Assembly (NCBI GenBank): GCA_032717465.1
Contig: CM064655.1
Location: 20,363,051 to 20,427,050, forward strand
From: Coenobita brevimanus
Taxonomy: Eukaryota; Arthropoda; Malacostraca; Decapoda; Coenobitidae
Direction: 5' to 3'
DNA length: 64,000 bases
The translations under genes were made by a program, and so were the position numbers. The notes beneath the pieces were generated by a model. That model was not told the origin of the DNA, did not search any database, and saw only the letters and a program-made list of their open reading frames with translations. Below, piece after piece: positions 45,691 through 57,393 of this stretch; position 1 is the stretch's first letter; each line of letters opens with the position of its first letter.

Positions 45691-45747
45691 GCCAATTATG
45701 TGTTCAAACCTACTCTAAATTTGCCGCGTGGTGACGAACAGCTGTGT
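45271..45747. other. Spacer with (AC)n microsatellite
   Basis: No gene is visible. (AC)n lies at about 45659-45689. Confidence 0.5.
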
Positions 45748-45768
45748 AGTAGTAGTAGTAGTTGTTCC

Positions 45769-46417
45769 CTAGGCAGTCTGGCCGAACAGCCCCGGGTCCC
45801 TTAGGAAGGCCAAGGCCGAGACCGGGCTTTCCCACAGAGCTCTCAAAGAGTGTATGTTGTGTTGTTGGCGTAGGTGATGGTGTGCAATGCAGTCTTCCAT
45901 AATGTGCTTAATAGTATGGGGTGCTGTGTTGCAACCTGGACAGGCATCAGTGACGGAGTCATCTAGTCTCTTTTGGTACCTTAACAGGGCTGGATGGTGC
46001 CCACATCTCAGCCTGGCCAGGTGGACCCTGTCCTCACAAGGGAGATAGGATTCAGAAGGGTGGATGTCAGGAGGCCATGCATGCAGCTGTGTGTTGTCTT
46101 TAAGTGACTGGAAGAAGCGGCCAGTGATCTGAGTGTGGATATGCTTCTGGAAGCTGGTATGAGGTGGGCGAGGGGGGAGAGATGACAGTAGTTGTGTATG
46201 GTATCGTATGCTGGGTGTTGTTTTGATGTTCCTTGGTGTGGGTGGATGTGCTGCCATGTAATATAGTGGATGTTGTGGGTTTGTGGAGGCTGCAGCAAGA
46301 AACTGGGTGCCTATGATCCTTGACTTTGAGGACTTTGGTTTCTTGTTGTAGGTGGTCCGTGGGTGTAGTAGCTGTGCAGCCTGTGATTATTTTTAGGGCC
46401 TTGTTCTGTATGGCCTG
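45769..46417 (-). pseudogene. C-terminal part of Jockey-like LINE copy 2
   Basis: Encodes NKALKIITGCTATTPTDHLQ, then a region ending in CPGCNTAPHTIKHIMEDCIA and HSLRALWESPVSALAF. It is split from the RT by the Tc1 insertion. The codons on either side read NTLQ and AIQNK and join without a gap. Confidence 0.78.
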
Positions 46418-46419
46418 TA

Positions 46420-47818
46420 CAGTGCTTGTCAGAAGTATCGAGTACCCTGCGTCCCTCCTACGAAACAAGCCTTTCAACATTGAAAAAACATATAAATAAT
46501 GCATTTTATTTACCTTTAGTGTTTCGTAGGGTATCCTTTACGCTTCTTCACGGACCTGAGACGTCTTGGAAGTGAAAGGGCGAGGCTCCTGAGGTGCTGG
46601 AGGGGTATTTTGTCCCAGGAGTCACGAATGGCGGCTTCCAGCTTAGGCAGAGAGCTCACGTCCTTCCCTTGGAGACTCTTCTTTACGAGGTACCAGAGGT
46701 TTTCAATCAGGTTGAGGTCTGGGCTATTTCCTGGCCAGTCTTTCATGAATGATACCTCACAGACACGAAGCCAATTGGTGACCGATTTGGCCTTATGAGC
46801 AGGCGCACCATCCTGCTGAAACACTCGTGCATCTGTTAGCTCGAATGACTCAGGTAAATGATCACACAGAAGCTCCAGGTAAACATCCTGATTCATTCTG
46901 CAGTTCTTGGGAAGCACAACAAGCTTCCCCAAACCCTTACCAGAAAAACAACCCCACACCATGAGTGAATCAGGATGTTTAACTGTGCTTTCAACATACC
47001 GTGGGTCAAGTGGGTCACTACCTTTGCGCCGGTACACACGTGCTCCTCTGTTAAAGGTGACACTAAACGTTGCCTCATCAGACCACAACACTGACAACCA
47101 TTGGTCCTCACCCCAGTTAAGATATTTGTTAGCAAAGGCAACCCTACGAAGTCGCTGGTTCTTGGTGAGAAGAGGCTTTCTCAAAGGCCTGTGACTTGTG
47201 TAACCAAGTTCATGGACCCTTCTAGACACTGTGCGAACAGACACCTCACCAAACACTTCCGGGTTCCTCTCCTTTAATTTCCTTGCACTCACACAAGGAT
47301 TAGACTCCACTGCACATTTTAAAACATTAACAGACCTTGGGGAAGTTTTCCTAGGCCTACCAGACAGCGGTTTCTTTGTGGGAACATCACCACTGTTTTC
47401 CACTCGAAACCGCGCGTACCACATACGCACTGTCGATCGAGCCACACCAACCAATTCACTAATTTCCTTTGTCTGGTGGCCTGCCTCCTTTAGAGCAATG
47501 ATCTGGGATATGATTTCACACGATAGTTCACGGGTAGGTGCCATAATAAAGTGGCGAAAGCCAAAACACTGTGGGACACTCGGTAAAAAAGGGCGCAAAA
47601 AGAAAGAGACACACGGCAGAGTTTCTCTCTCTCAGGCAGCCTGTGGGCAACAGAGGCGGGAACCAACCAGCGCGTCGGAAGGCCTCAGGCTACCATGACG
47701 TCATAGTAGCGCCGCAAACTTGTGGCTCAATTTTTACCACCAAAAAATGGGTGATTTTTTTTTGGCCATAAGTATTGCGTGCCCAGCCATGGGCGTTTGA
47801 CATTTCTGACGAGCACTG
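46420..47818 (-). mobile_element. Tc1-like transposon with intact transposase
   Basis: Terminal repeats start CAGTGCTTGTCAGAA at 46420 and CAGTGCTCGTCAGAA as reverse complement at 47818. TA lies on each side (46418-46419, 47819-47820). The flanking LINE has one TA when the element is removed. The element is 1.4 kb and its single ORF is uninterrupted, so it is the youngest-looking autonomous element in the window. Confidence 0.93.
46516..47598 (-). CDS. Tc1/mariner-type transposase, apparently intact
   Basis: This is a 360-codon frame, a normal length for the family. An N-terminal pair of helix-turn-helix regions (IALKEAGHQTKEISELVGVA; then VSVRTVSRRVHELGY) binds the terminal repeats. The GRPRKTS segment is the GRPR-like hook between them. 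The catalytic triad is D in VLWSDEATFSVTF, D in FQQDGAPAHKAKSV and E in SPDLNLIENLW, with 35 residues between the last two (DD35E). The native start may be the methionine of MAPTRELSCEII, about 18 codons in, because that matches the usual N-terminus better. It has no stops or frameshifts, so it could still be functional. Confidence 0.93.
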   Translation of the reverse strand: MRPFLPSVPQCFGFRHFIMAPTRELSCEIISQIIALKEAGHQTKEISELVGVARSTVRMWYARFRVENSGDVPTKKPLSGRPRKTSPRSVNVLKCAVESNPCVSARKLKERNPEVFGEVSVRTVSRRVHELGYTSHRPLRKPLLTKNQRLRRVAFANKYLNWGEDQWLSVLWSDEATFSVTFNRGARVYRRKGSDPLDPRYVESTVKHPDSLMVWGCFSGKGLGKLVVLPKNCRMNQDVYLELLCDHLPESFELTDARVFQQDGAPAHKAKSVTNWLRVCEVSFMKDWPGNSPDLNLIENLWYLVKKSLQGKDVSSLPKLEAAIRDSWDKIPLQHLRSLALSLPRRLRSVKKRKGYPTKH

Positions 47819-47821
47819 TAG

Positions 47822-48960
47822 AGTGTTGTAGTATGTTTTAGTGAGGTTACAAGCCCAGGCAGGGCTTGCATAATTCATCACTGAACATATGTATTGTCTG
47901 TATACTGTGGTGGTGGTTTCTTTGTTATGTCCGAATGTTGTATGGGCAAGTGACCTCAAAGCACTGAGTCTTGGGGTTATTTTATTTTTAATGTTTGTAA
48001 TGTGTTGTTTAAATGACACTGATGTACTGTACTGTATGTTACACCAAGGATTTTGGGTGTGTGTGTGGTAGGGGAGTGTTGTTTATGGTGAGGTGTGGGA
48101 TGTGACTGTGTTCTGCTGTCCAGTTTGTGAGAAGGGTCACTGTAGATTTGACTGAGGCTATTTTGAGCCTGTTTGTGGTGAACCATTTGTGTAGTGTGTT
48201 GAGGTAAGGTTGAATGATGTGTGCAGCTGTGTTTGCGTTTTGGTGCGAACATGTAAATGTTATATCATCTGCATAGGAAGCTATGTGTATCTGTGGTGTG
48301 TGGGGTGTGGGTATGTCATGCATGTATAGGTTAAAGACTGAAGGGGACAAAACAGATCCTTGGAGGACACCGTTTGTGAAGTTTCTGATGTTAGAAGACT
48401 GACCGGCAAATGTTACGAATGCACATCTGCCTGCTAAGTAGTTTGCCAGCCATCTTTTTGTGTTATTGTGCATGTTTGTGTTGAGTATTTTGTTTGTGAG
48501 GTTGTGGTGGAGGATGGCATCAAAAGCTTTGCTAATGTCTAGTGTGATTAGGAGTGTTCTGTGTGGTGGCCTAGCTGAATTCATGCCATCGAAAACTCTC
48601 TGTGTAAGGTCTGTAAGAAGGGTGTTTGTGGAGTGTAGTGGCCTAAAGCCATGTTGTGACTGGGCTTGGGGAATATGAGGTGTGACTAGTTGTAGTACCA
48701 GTCGTTCAGTGACTTTGGAGGGGGTGCAGAGGAGTGTGATGGGGCAGTGTGAGGAGGGTAACGTGGGATCTTTGTTGGGTTTAGGGATAGTGATGATAAT
48801 GCCATGCTTCCAGATGTTGGGTATTATGTTGTGTGAGTGGCTGTGGTTTGATATGTTGGTGAGTGCTTGTATGCCCTGTGGTCCAAGGTGTTTAAGGTGA
48901 ATGTTGCTTATGTTGTCTCGTCCACAGGCAGATGAGTGCTTGAGGTTGTTAATGATGTGC
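47822..48960 (-). pseudogene. Reverse transcriptase of Jockey-like LINE copy 2
   Basis: The frame at 48039-48584 encodes TLLITLDISKAFDAILHHNL, AGQSSNIRNFTNGVLQGSVL and an intact catalytic box in IASYADDITFTCSHQN, followed by the thumb region WFTTNRLKIASVKSTV. A second frame at 47690-48019 continues with ITPRLSALRSLAHTTFG and IYRQYICSVMNYASPAWACN-like sequence. Frame breaks occur near 48030 and above 48590. Compared with copy 1, the YADD is preserved. Confidence 0.83.
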
Positions 48961-49559
48961 TTCGTCTAGTTGTAAGTGAAAGGTGCGTAGTCTGGGTCTG
49001 TGGGGATCTGTCTTTTATGTAGGATGATACGTAGGTCTTCGGGATGGGGGTTTAGATGGCCGATTTGTGAAAAGTGATTGATGAGAATGTTTGCTTGTCT
49101 GTTTGAGGGTATGGTGTCTGTTGTTGTGATGGCAGCGTGTGATTGTGTGGTGTTGCTGTTGGAAAGTGTGATGCTGTTTAGTGTTTTGTACTGTACAGTT
49201 TGCTAATGTTTGTTTCGTGGTGAAGTGTTTGGAGGTATTTTTCCAGTTTAGTGTTTGCTGTTCTGATATTTTATTGTTTATTTGAGTGTTGAGTTCTTGT
49301 ATTTGTTGTATGGTGTCTTGTGTGTGGGGTGTTGGGGAGTGTCGCAGTGATGAGGCCTTGAATTTCTGGTGTGAAGTTGGGGTTATGTCTCTTTCTGTTG
49401 CCTCTAGGGATGTGTCTTTTGTCTGCGTTTTGTATAATTGTACTGAAAGTGTGCACAGCAGTGTTGATGTTTGTGATGGGCGTACTGTTTAGTGTTTTGA
49501 AATGTTATTCTGTTTCAGTTACAAAGGCCTCCCAGTTGGCTCTCTTATAATTAGTGTAT

Positions 49560-50400
49560 GTGTGTTTGTGGCCAGCTGGGGTGATTCTGGTTCTGGTAGT
49601 TATGATGATTGGGAGGTGATCAGAACCTAGGGTTTTGACCACTCTCCATGATGTAGTGGAGGCGAGGTTTGGGGAGCAGAAGGTGATGTCTGGAGATGAT
49701 GGGAGGAAGAGGGCTTGGTGTGGGATATGGGTATGTTGGTCTAGATTGTTCAGTACGAAAAGATGATCTGTCTGGGATTGTAGTACCAGCCCTCTGTCTG
49801 TGTTGGGTTGTTGACATGCACGGCCGACGATTTGGCGTTGAAATCACCACCCAGGATTATGTTGGGTATGTTAGTGATGTGGTGTATCTGTGGGGAGTAA
49901 TTGTGTGGTACTGTGGGGGACGATTGGGGGGGAATGTATGTGTTAGCGACTGTTATGTGTGATTTATTACCAGTGCATATTTTAACTGATTGTATTTCTG
50001 TTGTGCTGTCATGTGGGGGGAGAAGTGACTTTTTTTTTTTTTTTTAACGTGTCCAACTCTGGGCAAAGGCTCAGGGCCTATTTCTTGGGGGCAGTGGCCT
50101 ATCCCAAGGCCCAGCAGTCCTCCTATGTGTGCACTGGTATCTGCAAAGTTGATGGATTTGTGTACCAAGGTGATGAGTCCACCGCCACCGCCGTCGGCCC
50201 GGTCTTGTCGAATGGTGGTGAAGTTATGAAATGTCGGTGTTTTCTGTGCTCTGTGTAGTTTTGTTTCTTGTAAGATGGCAATGTGTATGTTCCGTTGTTT
50301 GATGAAGTGTGTGAGTTCTTGTTTTTTGGTGTTTATGCCATCTATGTTTAACTGAAGGATGTTTATGTTGTGTGTGCAATGGGTGTTGGTTGCTGCAGCA
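49560..50400 (-). pseudogene. Endonuclease of Jockey-like LINE copy 2
   Basis: The N-terminal motif NILQLNIDGINTKKQELTHF and the catalytic glutamate in IHIAILQETKLHR are readable from about 50365 down. Then come GGGGGLITLVHKSINF and, after the SINE insertion, HMTAQQKYNQLKYALVI. The C-terminal end near 49600 has SDH. It nicks target DNA for insertion. The SINE and small indels disrupt it. Confidence 0.8.
50030..50124 (-). mobile_element. Short poly(A)-tailed SINE-like repeat, copy 2
   Basis: On the minus strand it starts near TAGGAGGACTGCTGGGCCTT, ends in about 15 A, and is embedded in the LINE endonuclease frame. It matches 21102-21184 at both ends. Confidence 0.65.
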
Positions 50401-50552
50401 CGGGGGGGAGGTGGTGTGGGTGGAGAGGAAGGAGTAGGAGGATGTTGTGATGGAGGTACGGGTTGAGGTGGATTAGGATGGGTTGGAATGGGAGGAGTTG
50501 GGGGATTGGATGGTGTGACAAGGATCAGTGGGTTTGGCTGTATATATATATA

Positions 50553-51626
50553 CAGTACAATCCCAGTTAACTGGGTGGCTTGGGGAATTTACCTTCCCGG
50601 TTACAGATTTTTCTCATATTTCTGATTTTCAAGTCAAATCTATACAAAGGCTATCACAGCAGTAAATACAGTTCAGGTACTCACCAGTCACATTAGGGGT
50701 TACACTAAGAGATTCCGCCTGAAAAACTGCCTTGTAAACACACACCATGGTCATAACGCATAACGCAATGTCTAGCAATTTGCAGTACTGCAAATTGCAC
50801 CAGTCCATTGTTTACCGAATTACTGTATTCATTATATGTACTGTACTCATAAAAATTGAAAAATAAAATAAAGAAATAAAAGCTTGAACATTTATAAGTG
50901 AACTGATGATGTGTTAAGACTGCACTGTAGAATTATCACAACACCTGTGCCGCACGTGAGTTTTGTTTACGATTCTGACCCCGACTGTTCTTCTTCTTCC
51001 CCACCTGACCTCCATCGCTCCACCCCTCACCCGCCACTCAGCTGTTTTGCAGAAAATAAAATAAATGATGTACGTACGAAATGCAGGCATATTATTTATT
51101 TATTTTTCTTCCAACAAAGTAAACTTTCATTCCTATTAACATTTATATTCAGCCATTAGTGTTTTATAATGTTCGCCTTTTTCAAGTCTGTTGCATATGT
51201 CCAGCTTCTGTTTCAAGGTAATCACGATACACTTACGTTTAGTTTGCACTTTAGGCATTTTGGAGTGTACAAATTACCGTCTATCAGAGGAACACAATAG
51301 CAAGAGAGCTTGTTTACTGTCTGGTGGCAAAAAGCAGACTGGTGAATTTTGGAGGGTGTGGAGGATGACTGAATTCAAGTAGGGGAAAGAGGGGAAGAGG
51401 AGGGGTGGTTAAGAGGATTTGCTAGAGATTTACATTAGCTGGAAATGCCTTCACCTCACTTTGTCTGACTTCACCCAGCCTTGCGTGACACGATCAAACG
51501 GTGGTTTGGCGGTCCATTCAAATTGGCGCACAGTTATAACTTACTGACATTTTTACCAGCCCTTGAATTTTCCCGTTTTTCTGAGTATTCCGTTTGTCTG
51601 GATACCGGATAGCTGGGATTGTACTG
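50553..51626. mobile_element. Non-autonomous pogo/Tigger-type element
   Basis: Ends are CAGTACAATCCCAGTTAACT on the left and CAGTACAATCCCAGCTATCC as reverse complement on the right, with TA on each side inside (TA)n. CAGT ends with TA targets are typical of pogo-type elements. I see no transposase in its 1.07 kb. Confidence 0.8.
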
Positions 51627-51667
<41 letters not shown>

Positions 51668-51676
51668 GTGTGTGTA

Positions 51677-52520
51677 CAGTAATCCCTCGTTACATGATGA
51701 GGTTCCGTTCCTGAAAACCCCATCGTATGGCAAACCCATTAGAACATGGAGTCAATGGGGATACGTTCCCGGACCTGTGTAAACTCGCACATTCACACAC
51801 CTTAACACTCACATACATGAAATATCCTCATGTTTAAACACGTAAAGTAACACATTAATAATGAATAAACAGGAAAAAACATGAAAATTACAGTATATAG
51901 TAGTTCTTACCAGACCTGTAGACAAAGGCATGCGGCACTGAGTTTGCTCATCAATCCATAACTTAAGCAACCTCTCCATCTCCTCCAAAACCATCTCTCG
52001 ACTGCGGGTTATCCTCTTCACTATCAGCGTAGTTGTTGTCTCCCCGGCCTTCTTCAAGGTGGTGGCATTCTTTATTACTGTAAACACAGTTGACTGCGGC
52101 AGCCCTATGGTCCTGGCGATAGAGCTGGCTCCTTCACCTTCCTCATGGCGTCGTACGATGTCAAGCTTAACCTCCAGAGACAGGCTCTTCCTGGAGCATT
52201 TAGCCTTATCAGCAAACACAGTAAATGCTGGGCGTTTAGAAGCCATCGTTTATCGCTGACAGTAAGCACAAAATCAAGGAAAACTGGGCAGGCAAAAGTG
52301 CACCACATGGGTGGCTGAGAACAAGAGCAGCACGTCTTAACGCAGGGAGAGCGCGGGAGAGAGTGGACGAAAGCGTGTTTTCCCGGGCCGACCATGCAGA
52401 GACGCTACATTCACGCGCTCGGTATCCACTGAGTCACTGATGATCCATCGCTGTAGAGAATCGTTTCCATCATATAGAGAGCATAGGGTACTAAAATGTA
52501 GACACTGTATAAGCGAAATA
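51677..52520 (-). mobile_element. Tigger-type element, internally deleted
   Basis: The left end, CAGTAATCCCTCGTTACATG, follows TA at 51675. The right end is not defined. Sequence at 52495-52518 may be its decayed terminus, directly joined to the next element. It contains the transposase N-terminus only. Confidence 0.65.
51905..52246 (-). pseudogene. Tigger transposase N-terminal DNA-binding domain
   Basis: The frame encodes a CENP-B-type helix-turn-helix: KSLSLEVKLDIVRRHEEGEG, ASSIARTIGLPQSTVFTVIK, followed by SREMVLEEMERLLKLWIDEQ and TQCRMPLS. This domain binds the element ends. The remainder of the transposase, including the DDE core, is deleted. Codons after LSTGL are non-homologous. Confidence 0.8.
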
Positions 52521-52961
52521 CAGTAAGCCCTCCACTTTCCGACATAATAGAGCCAAAGGCATGTCTAGAAAGTGGTCCCGTCCGGACAGTGGGCCCCAGC
52601 CCCCTGGTCTTGTACTTATGGACCCTACCTTAGCCTGACTCAGAAAAACACCTATACAACTCCCTACTGGACATGCATAGCACCTATTAAAGACCATATT
52701 CACACCAATAAGGGACATAAAAGACTGAAATAAATGCAAAGGAACCAGAGAATGAGGTTTTAGAGGCGAGCATTTACGATATCAAACATTCCGGAGACTT
52801 ACAATAAGTCCCTGCCTCCTGGACTGGTACTTATGGACCCTAACCTAGCCTAACTCAGAAAAACACCTCCCTTCTGGACATGCATAGCACCTAAGACCCT
52901 ATTCACACCAATAAGGAACATAAAATAGTGAAATGAGGTTTTAGAGGTAAGTATGGAAAAT

Positions 52962-54967
52962 CTATCTATCTATCTATTGCCAGACGCCTCAATCCTGTTT
53001 GGGGTGGCCACAAACAAATCGCCTCCAAGTCGCCCTGTCCCCCGCCATTTCACTGCCCAGCTCCCAACTCACACCCCCCTCTCTCATATACCTCTCCACC
53101 CCATCCCTCCATCTCATCCTCGGCCGGCCTCCCCCTCCCTCTTTCCCCCTCCACCTCACTCACATACACTCTCTTCGTCAGTCTTTCACCCTCCATCCTC
53201 TCCACAAGGCCCAACCACCTCAGTGTGTTCCTCATAACACTTCTTATCACATCCACATCCACACCACAACGCTCCTTTATATCCTCATTCGTCAGCCTGA
53301 CTCTCCATGTGACTCCACAGGCTCCTCTTAAATAACTCATTTCCACTGCTCTCACTCTTGACTTGTGTCCTTCCAACAACGTCCAAGCTTCACTTCCATA
53401 AGTTAGAGTTGGTATCACAATACTGTCATGTAGTAACTTTTTCACCTCCATGCTCACTTCCCTGTTTCTTATCACTGCTTTCAAAGAAGCAGCAACCTTT
53501 CTTCCCTGCTGTACCCTTTCAAGCACTTCACCCTCCAAACCTCCATCCTTACTCATCACACTACCCAAGTACTTAAACGTACTCACATTTTCCAATTCCT
53601 CACCATCCAACCTCGCTGTACATTCACTGACTTCACCTCTCTCAAAGACCATCACTTTACTCTTCCCTACATTCACCTTTAGATTCCGTTTCTTACACAC
53701 ACTCCCAAACTCATCCACCAAGCCTTGCAGCTCCCCTTCGTCTTCACTCAACAACACAGTATCATCTTCAAACAACAGTACTGGGAGTTTCCAAACACTA
53801 TCCTCTCTCACCAGGGCCACTCCAACATCCACTACCCTACCTTGTACCTCTTTTATTACCCCATCCTTGTACAGATTGAACAACCATGGAGACATGACAC
53901 ATCCCTGTTTCAAACCAACTTTCAAAGAGAAAAATTCACTTAGTTCACCATCCACACGCACTGCAGCATTCGCACCATCGTCCATACTCTTCACAGCATT
54001 CAACAACTTCCCAGCTACTCCATATATTCTTAACACTTTCCACAATCCTTGTCTATCCACCCTGTCATATGCTTTCTCCAAATCCATGAAAGCCGCATAC
54101 AACTTCTTTCCCTTCTCTAGAAACTTTTCCACTAAAGATCTAAGAATGAATATCAGATCTACACAACCTCTTCCCTTCCTAAAGCCTCCCTGTTCTTCTC
54201 CAACTAATTTCTCTGTTCTTTCTCTAACTCTGTCAATAAGTATCCTACCATACACTTTTCCTATTACACTAAGAAGACAAATGCCCCTGTGATTACCACA
54301 CACTTCTTTTTCCCCTTTTCCTTTGTACAAGGGAATAATTATACCTGACTTCCAATCCTCCGGGACTCTACCTTCCTCCCAGGCCAATCTGCACATCTTC
54401 CAGATCCATTCTACTACTATCTCTCCCCCATGCTTCAGCATTTCACCACACACTCCATCAATTCCTGGGGCTTTCCCCGATTTAACTTTCTTCATTGCTT
54501 CCACAACTTCTATCCTACTGATTTCTTCCTGTCTTCTCACCTCCCTCCTTCTCCCAGCCATTCCCCAGCCACTTATACTCGCCTTACTTCCATCCTCTAT
54601 GTTCAACAATTCCTTAAAGTGTTCTCTCCATCTGCTCACTTTTTCTCCCTTCTCTACTAGTAATCTACCATTTTTATCTTTCACTCCCCTGCTAACTTCA
54701 CTTCCACCCTGTCTTACTCTTTTCACCTCTGTCCAGAACATTTTCTTACAGTCCCTCCACTTTACACTCAAATTCCTTCCAAATTCCTCATCCACTCTCT
54801 TCTTACTCTCTCTTACTAATCTTTTCACCTCTCTCTTTCTCTCTACATATAAATCTCGCTTCCACCTCTCAACTTCTTCCACACCCCTATATCTCATCCA
54901 TTCATTGTATGCTTTCTTCTTTTGTGTCACAGCCTGTCTTACCTCTTCAGTCCACCACACTGTTCCT
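52962..54967 (-). mobile_element. RTE-type LINE, copy C, 5'-truncated, nested in Tigger
   Basis: The 8-bp duplication TGGAAAAT flanks it exactly (52954-52961, 54968-54975). The 3' tail is (TCTA)n at 52962-52977. Truncation occurs between endonuclease and RT. It inserted after the Tigger element. Confidence 0.93.
53050..54967 (-). CDS. RTE reverse transcriptase, long open frame with mutated active site
   Basis: About 638 codons are open. Features in order: a linker rich in basic residues; VEAMKKVKSGKAPGIDGVCG; SGIIIPLYKGKGEKEVCGNH; EEQGGFRKGRGCVDLIFIL; KLYAAFMDLEKAYDRVDRQG; VGLKQGCVMSPWLFNLYKDG. The catalytic box reads LLFEDDTVLLSEDE, where the related copy has FADD. Then come STFKYLGSVMSKDGG, IVIPTLTYGSEAW and the arginine-rich end GERGRGRPAED. 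The alanine-to-glutamate change may abolish activity. The methionine at 54984 is in flanking Tigger DNA, so the endonuclease part is missing by truncation. It is a well-preserved but probably dead copy. Confidence 0.85.
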
Positions 54968-55595
54968 TGGAAAATACAGTACAATATGAAACATTCTGGG
55001 TACTTACAACAAGTCCCTGGCCATCTTGATGAATAACCCGCCTCCTCTCAGACTCTGACAGTAAAATGGAGTATCTGAAGCACCTGCAGTACAGTGTCCA
55101 TGAAGTCTTGCACTGTACTTAGTCAATTGCACTCAGAATTCCATTTTCTTAACACTGCACACTCTAGTCTTACTGGCGCTCCACTGAACCTTAATGAAAT
55201 CAGTGTTGCACTCTGCACTTAAGTCTCTGCACTCAGAAATCCATTTTCTTAACACTGCGTACTCTATTCTAATTTGCGCTCCACTGTACATTAATAAGAT
55301 CAGTGTTGCACTCTGTACTTAAGTCTTCGCACTCAGAATTCTAATTTCTTAACACTGCGCAGTTTTTTTCACTGCACAACACTGTAAATTCCCATGTGGT
55401 CTAGTGGCAAGTTCTTGCTGTTTAGTCACTGTCAGAGTCTGAAAGTAACTGATGCAGGTGGCCTAGGGGTGAGTCGCTGGGACGTGGTGATGGAGTACCC
55501 ACTGCAGACGACTCTGAAGAGAGGCGCATACTCATGTCCTGTGACTCCACCGTGCCTTAAGTGCTGGACTGTGGCTTGGAGGATGAGGACCTGTC

Positions 55596-57393
55596 TCAGG
55601 GAGGCAATGGTGTGGAGCCCGGGCTGGGCACAGCACAGGTCACGGGTCTGAAAAAGCTGTCAATGGTTGACTGACACAAGGAACAACGATTTTGGCGATT
55701 AATGATGCGCTGCCTGAAAGCGCGCACTTCCTCCACAAGTCCCAAGGGCCCCATCTCCCTGTCGCAGTCCGGGTGTTCCAGGTAGTCGAGAATGAACTCT
55801 ACGTGTTCCCTGAGTGCGTTCAGCTTGGGGACGGCTTGAGTAGTGGCATGCTGAGAGGAGTCCACATCATCACTGCTGTCCTCTTCGGAATCTTCAAGCT
55901 GGGTACTAACATCTGCAACTGAAGATGCGATCTCGATATCAGACATGGTCTGATACCCAGGGTCGCCCTCGTCGTCATCCAACCACTCACGCACTTCGTC
56001 CACATCAACATCAACACCATGCGCATGTAGACGTGCATGGAAGTCATCCACGTCAATACCTAAAAAATTGTGCTCCATATCCGTTCCAAGAAGCAGACGA
56101 GACCAACCATTTTCCAGAGTCTTGACAAGGACTTCCTTCCATGCACTGGCCCAGTTGTAGATTGCTGACTTGATGTTGTAGCAGCAAAGGTTTTCCAAAG
56201 TCCGCTGGCCTCGCATGTCCCGTCCCTCCCTGCGCTCGTCCTCGTCCTCGAGAACAACCATCACCTCCTCCAAGAACTTCCTTCGGTACAGCCTCTTCGT
56301 TGCCACGATCACTCCTTGGTCCACTGGTTGGATGAAAGCAGTCGTATTAGGTGGCAAAAACATGCACCTAATGCGACCATTTTCAGTCACCAACTCCTTG
56401 TTGCACGGGTGGGCAGGTGCATTGTCCTAGAGAAGGAAGGCCTTTACCTGGTCGCACAGGATTCCCAGTTTCTCCATCTGGTAATGGATGACCTGGACGA
56501 AATGGCAGTGGAACCAGTCTTTGAAGATCTTGACTGTGAACCATGCCTTCACAGAATGGTACCAAATGACAGGAAGGACATCCATCACCCCAAGATGACA
56601 CCAAGGCTGCTTTGCACGGCCAACAATAACGGGTTTGAGCCGGTGCATGCCGTTAGCATTGGCACAACACAAAGCAGATATCCGTTGCTTGTAGAGCTTG
56701 CGGCTAGGTGCACACTTCTCCGTCTCCTCAGCTAGAGTGTTCGTTGGCAAAGAGCGATAGAATAAACCAGTTTCGTCAGCGTTGTAGACTTGGCTGAGAG
56801 TGAGGCCCTCCCTGTCGATCAAGCCCTTCACTTTGTGCCGAAACTCCTCTACTCCATCCTCATTGGCGTCCAAAGCTTCACCATGAGACTTACGGTTGGT
56901 AAGGCCATGTCATAACTTGAACGCGAAGAGCCAACCCTCAGATGTCTTGAAGTCTGGGGTGTCGTGAAGCCTTGCTAACTTCTCAGCAGCAGCCTTCAGC
57001 TCCGTGCCACGCACCAGCATGTTGTTGTTGATACCATATCAACGTGGAGCGGTTGACTTCTGCATACCAGGGAGTAAACATCATCTTCCTCTCCACACTG
57101 CGTTTGTTCTTCAACAAGAAGTCAGCCATGTACTGCATGAGTTTGTCGCGGGATCTCTTGATATCAAACAAAGTAGATCGGGCCAGGCTGAATTCACGGA
57201 GGATGCGTGAGGTCGACCATCCCGCATCCACCCTGTCCAATATCTCCCTCTTCTTCTCCAGAGTCAAAACCACTCTCTTCCTCTTCTCAGGCAGCAGGGC
57301 CATCATCACATACACAAAGAAGAGGCAGGAGAGAAGCAGGGGAGCCTGCAACAGGTAGGGCACCACCACAAAAGCGAGCACGTGGGCAGCCAT
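55596..57393 (-). pseudogene. Tigger-type transposase with one frameshift and two stops
   Basis: The N-terminal helix-turn-helix is KRVVLTLEKKREILDRVDAG with WSTSRILREFSLARSTLFDI. The CENP-B-like second half includes TPDFKTSEGWLFAFKLRHGL, with a stop in KL-HG. The catalytic triad is D in SQVYNADETGLFYRSLP, D in DNAPAHPCNKEL directly after an amber stop at about 56433, and D in TAFIQPVDQGVIVATKRL, roughly 34 residues later. The C-terminal third is acidic (LEDSEEDSSDDVDSSQ), usual for Tigger proteins. The frame shifts near 57025. The methionine at 57393 is upstream of the conserved start; MALLPEKRKRVVL is a better one. Confidence 0.9.

Larger units (their letters stand above)
45748..50540 (-). 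mobile_element. Jockey-like non-LTR retrotransposon, copy 2, nearly full length
   Basis: Minus-strand LINE with a (CTA)n tail at 45748-45762. It encodes the C-terminal cysteine/histidine region, RT and endonuclease, and near 50400-50530 a proline-rich leader. Three insertions can be recognised: Tc1 at 46420-47818, the SINE at 50030-50124, and a pogo-type element next to its 5' end at 50553. Removing the Tc1 restores a continuous peptide, so this LINE was in place first. Confidence 0.88.
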
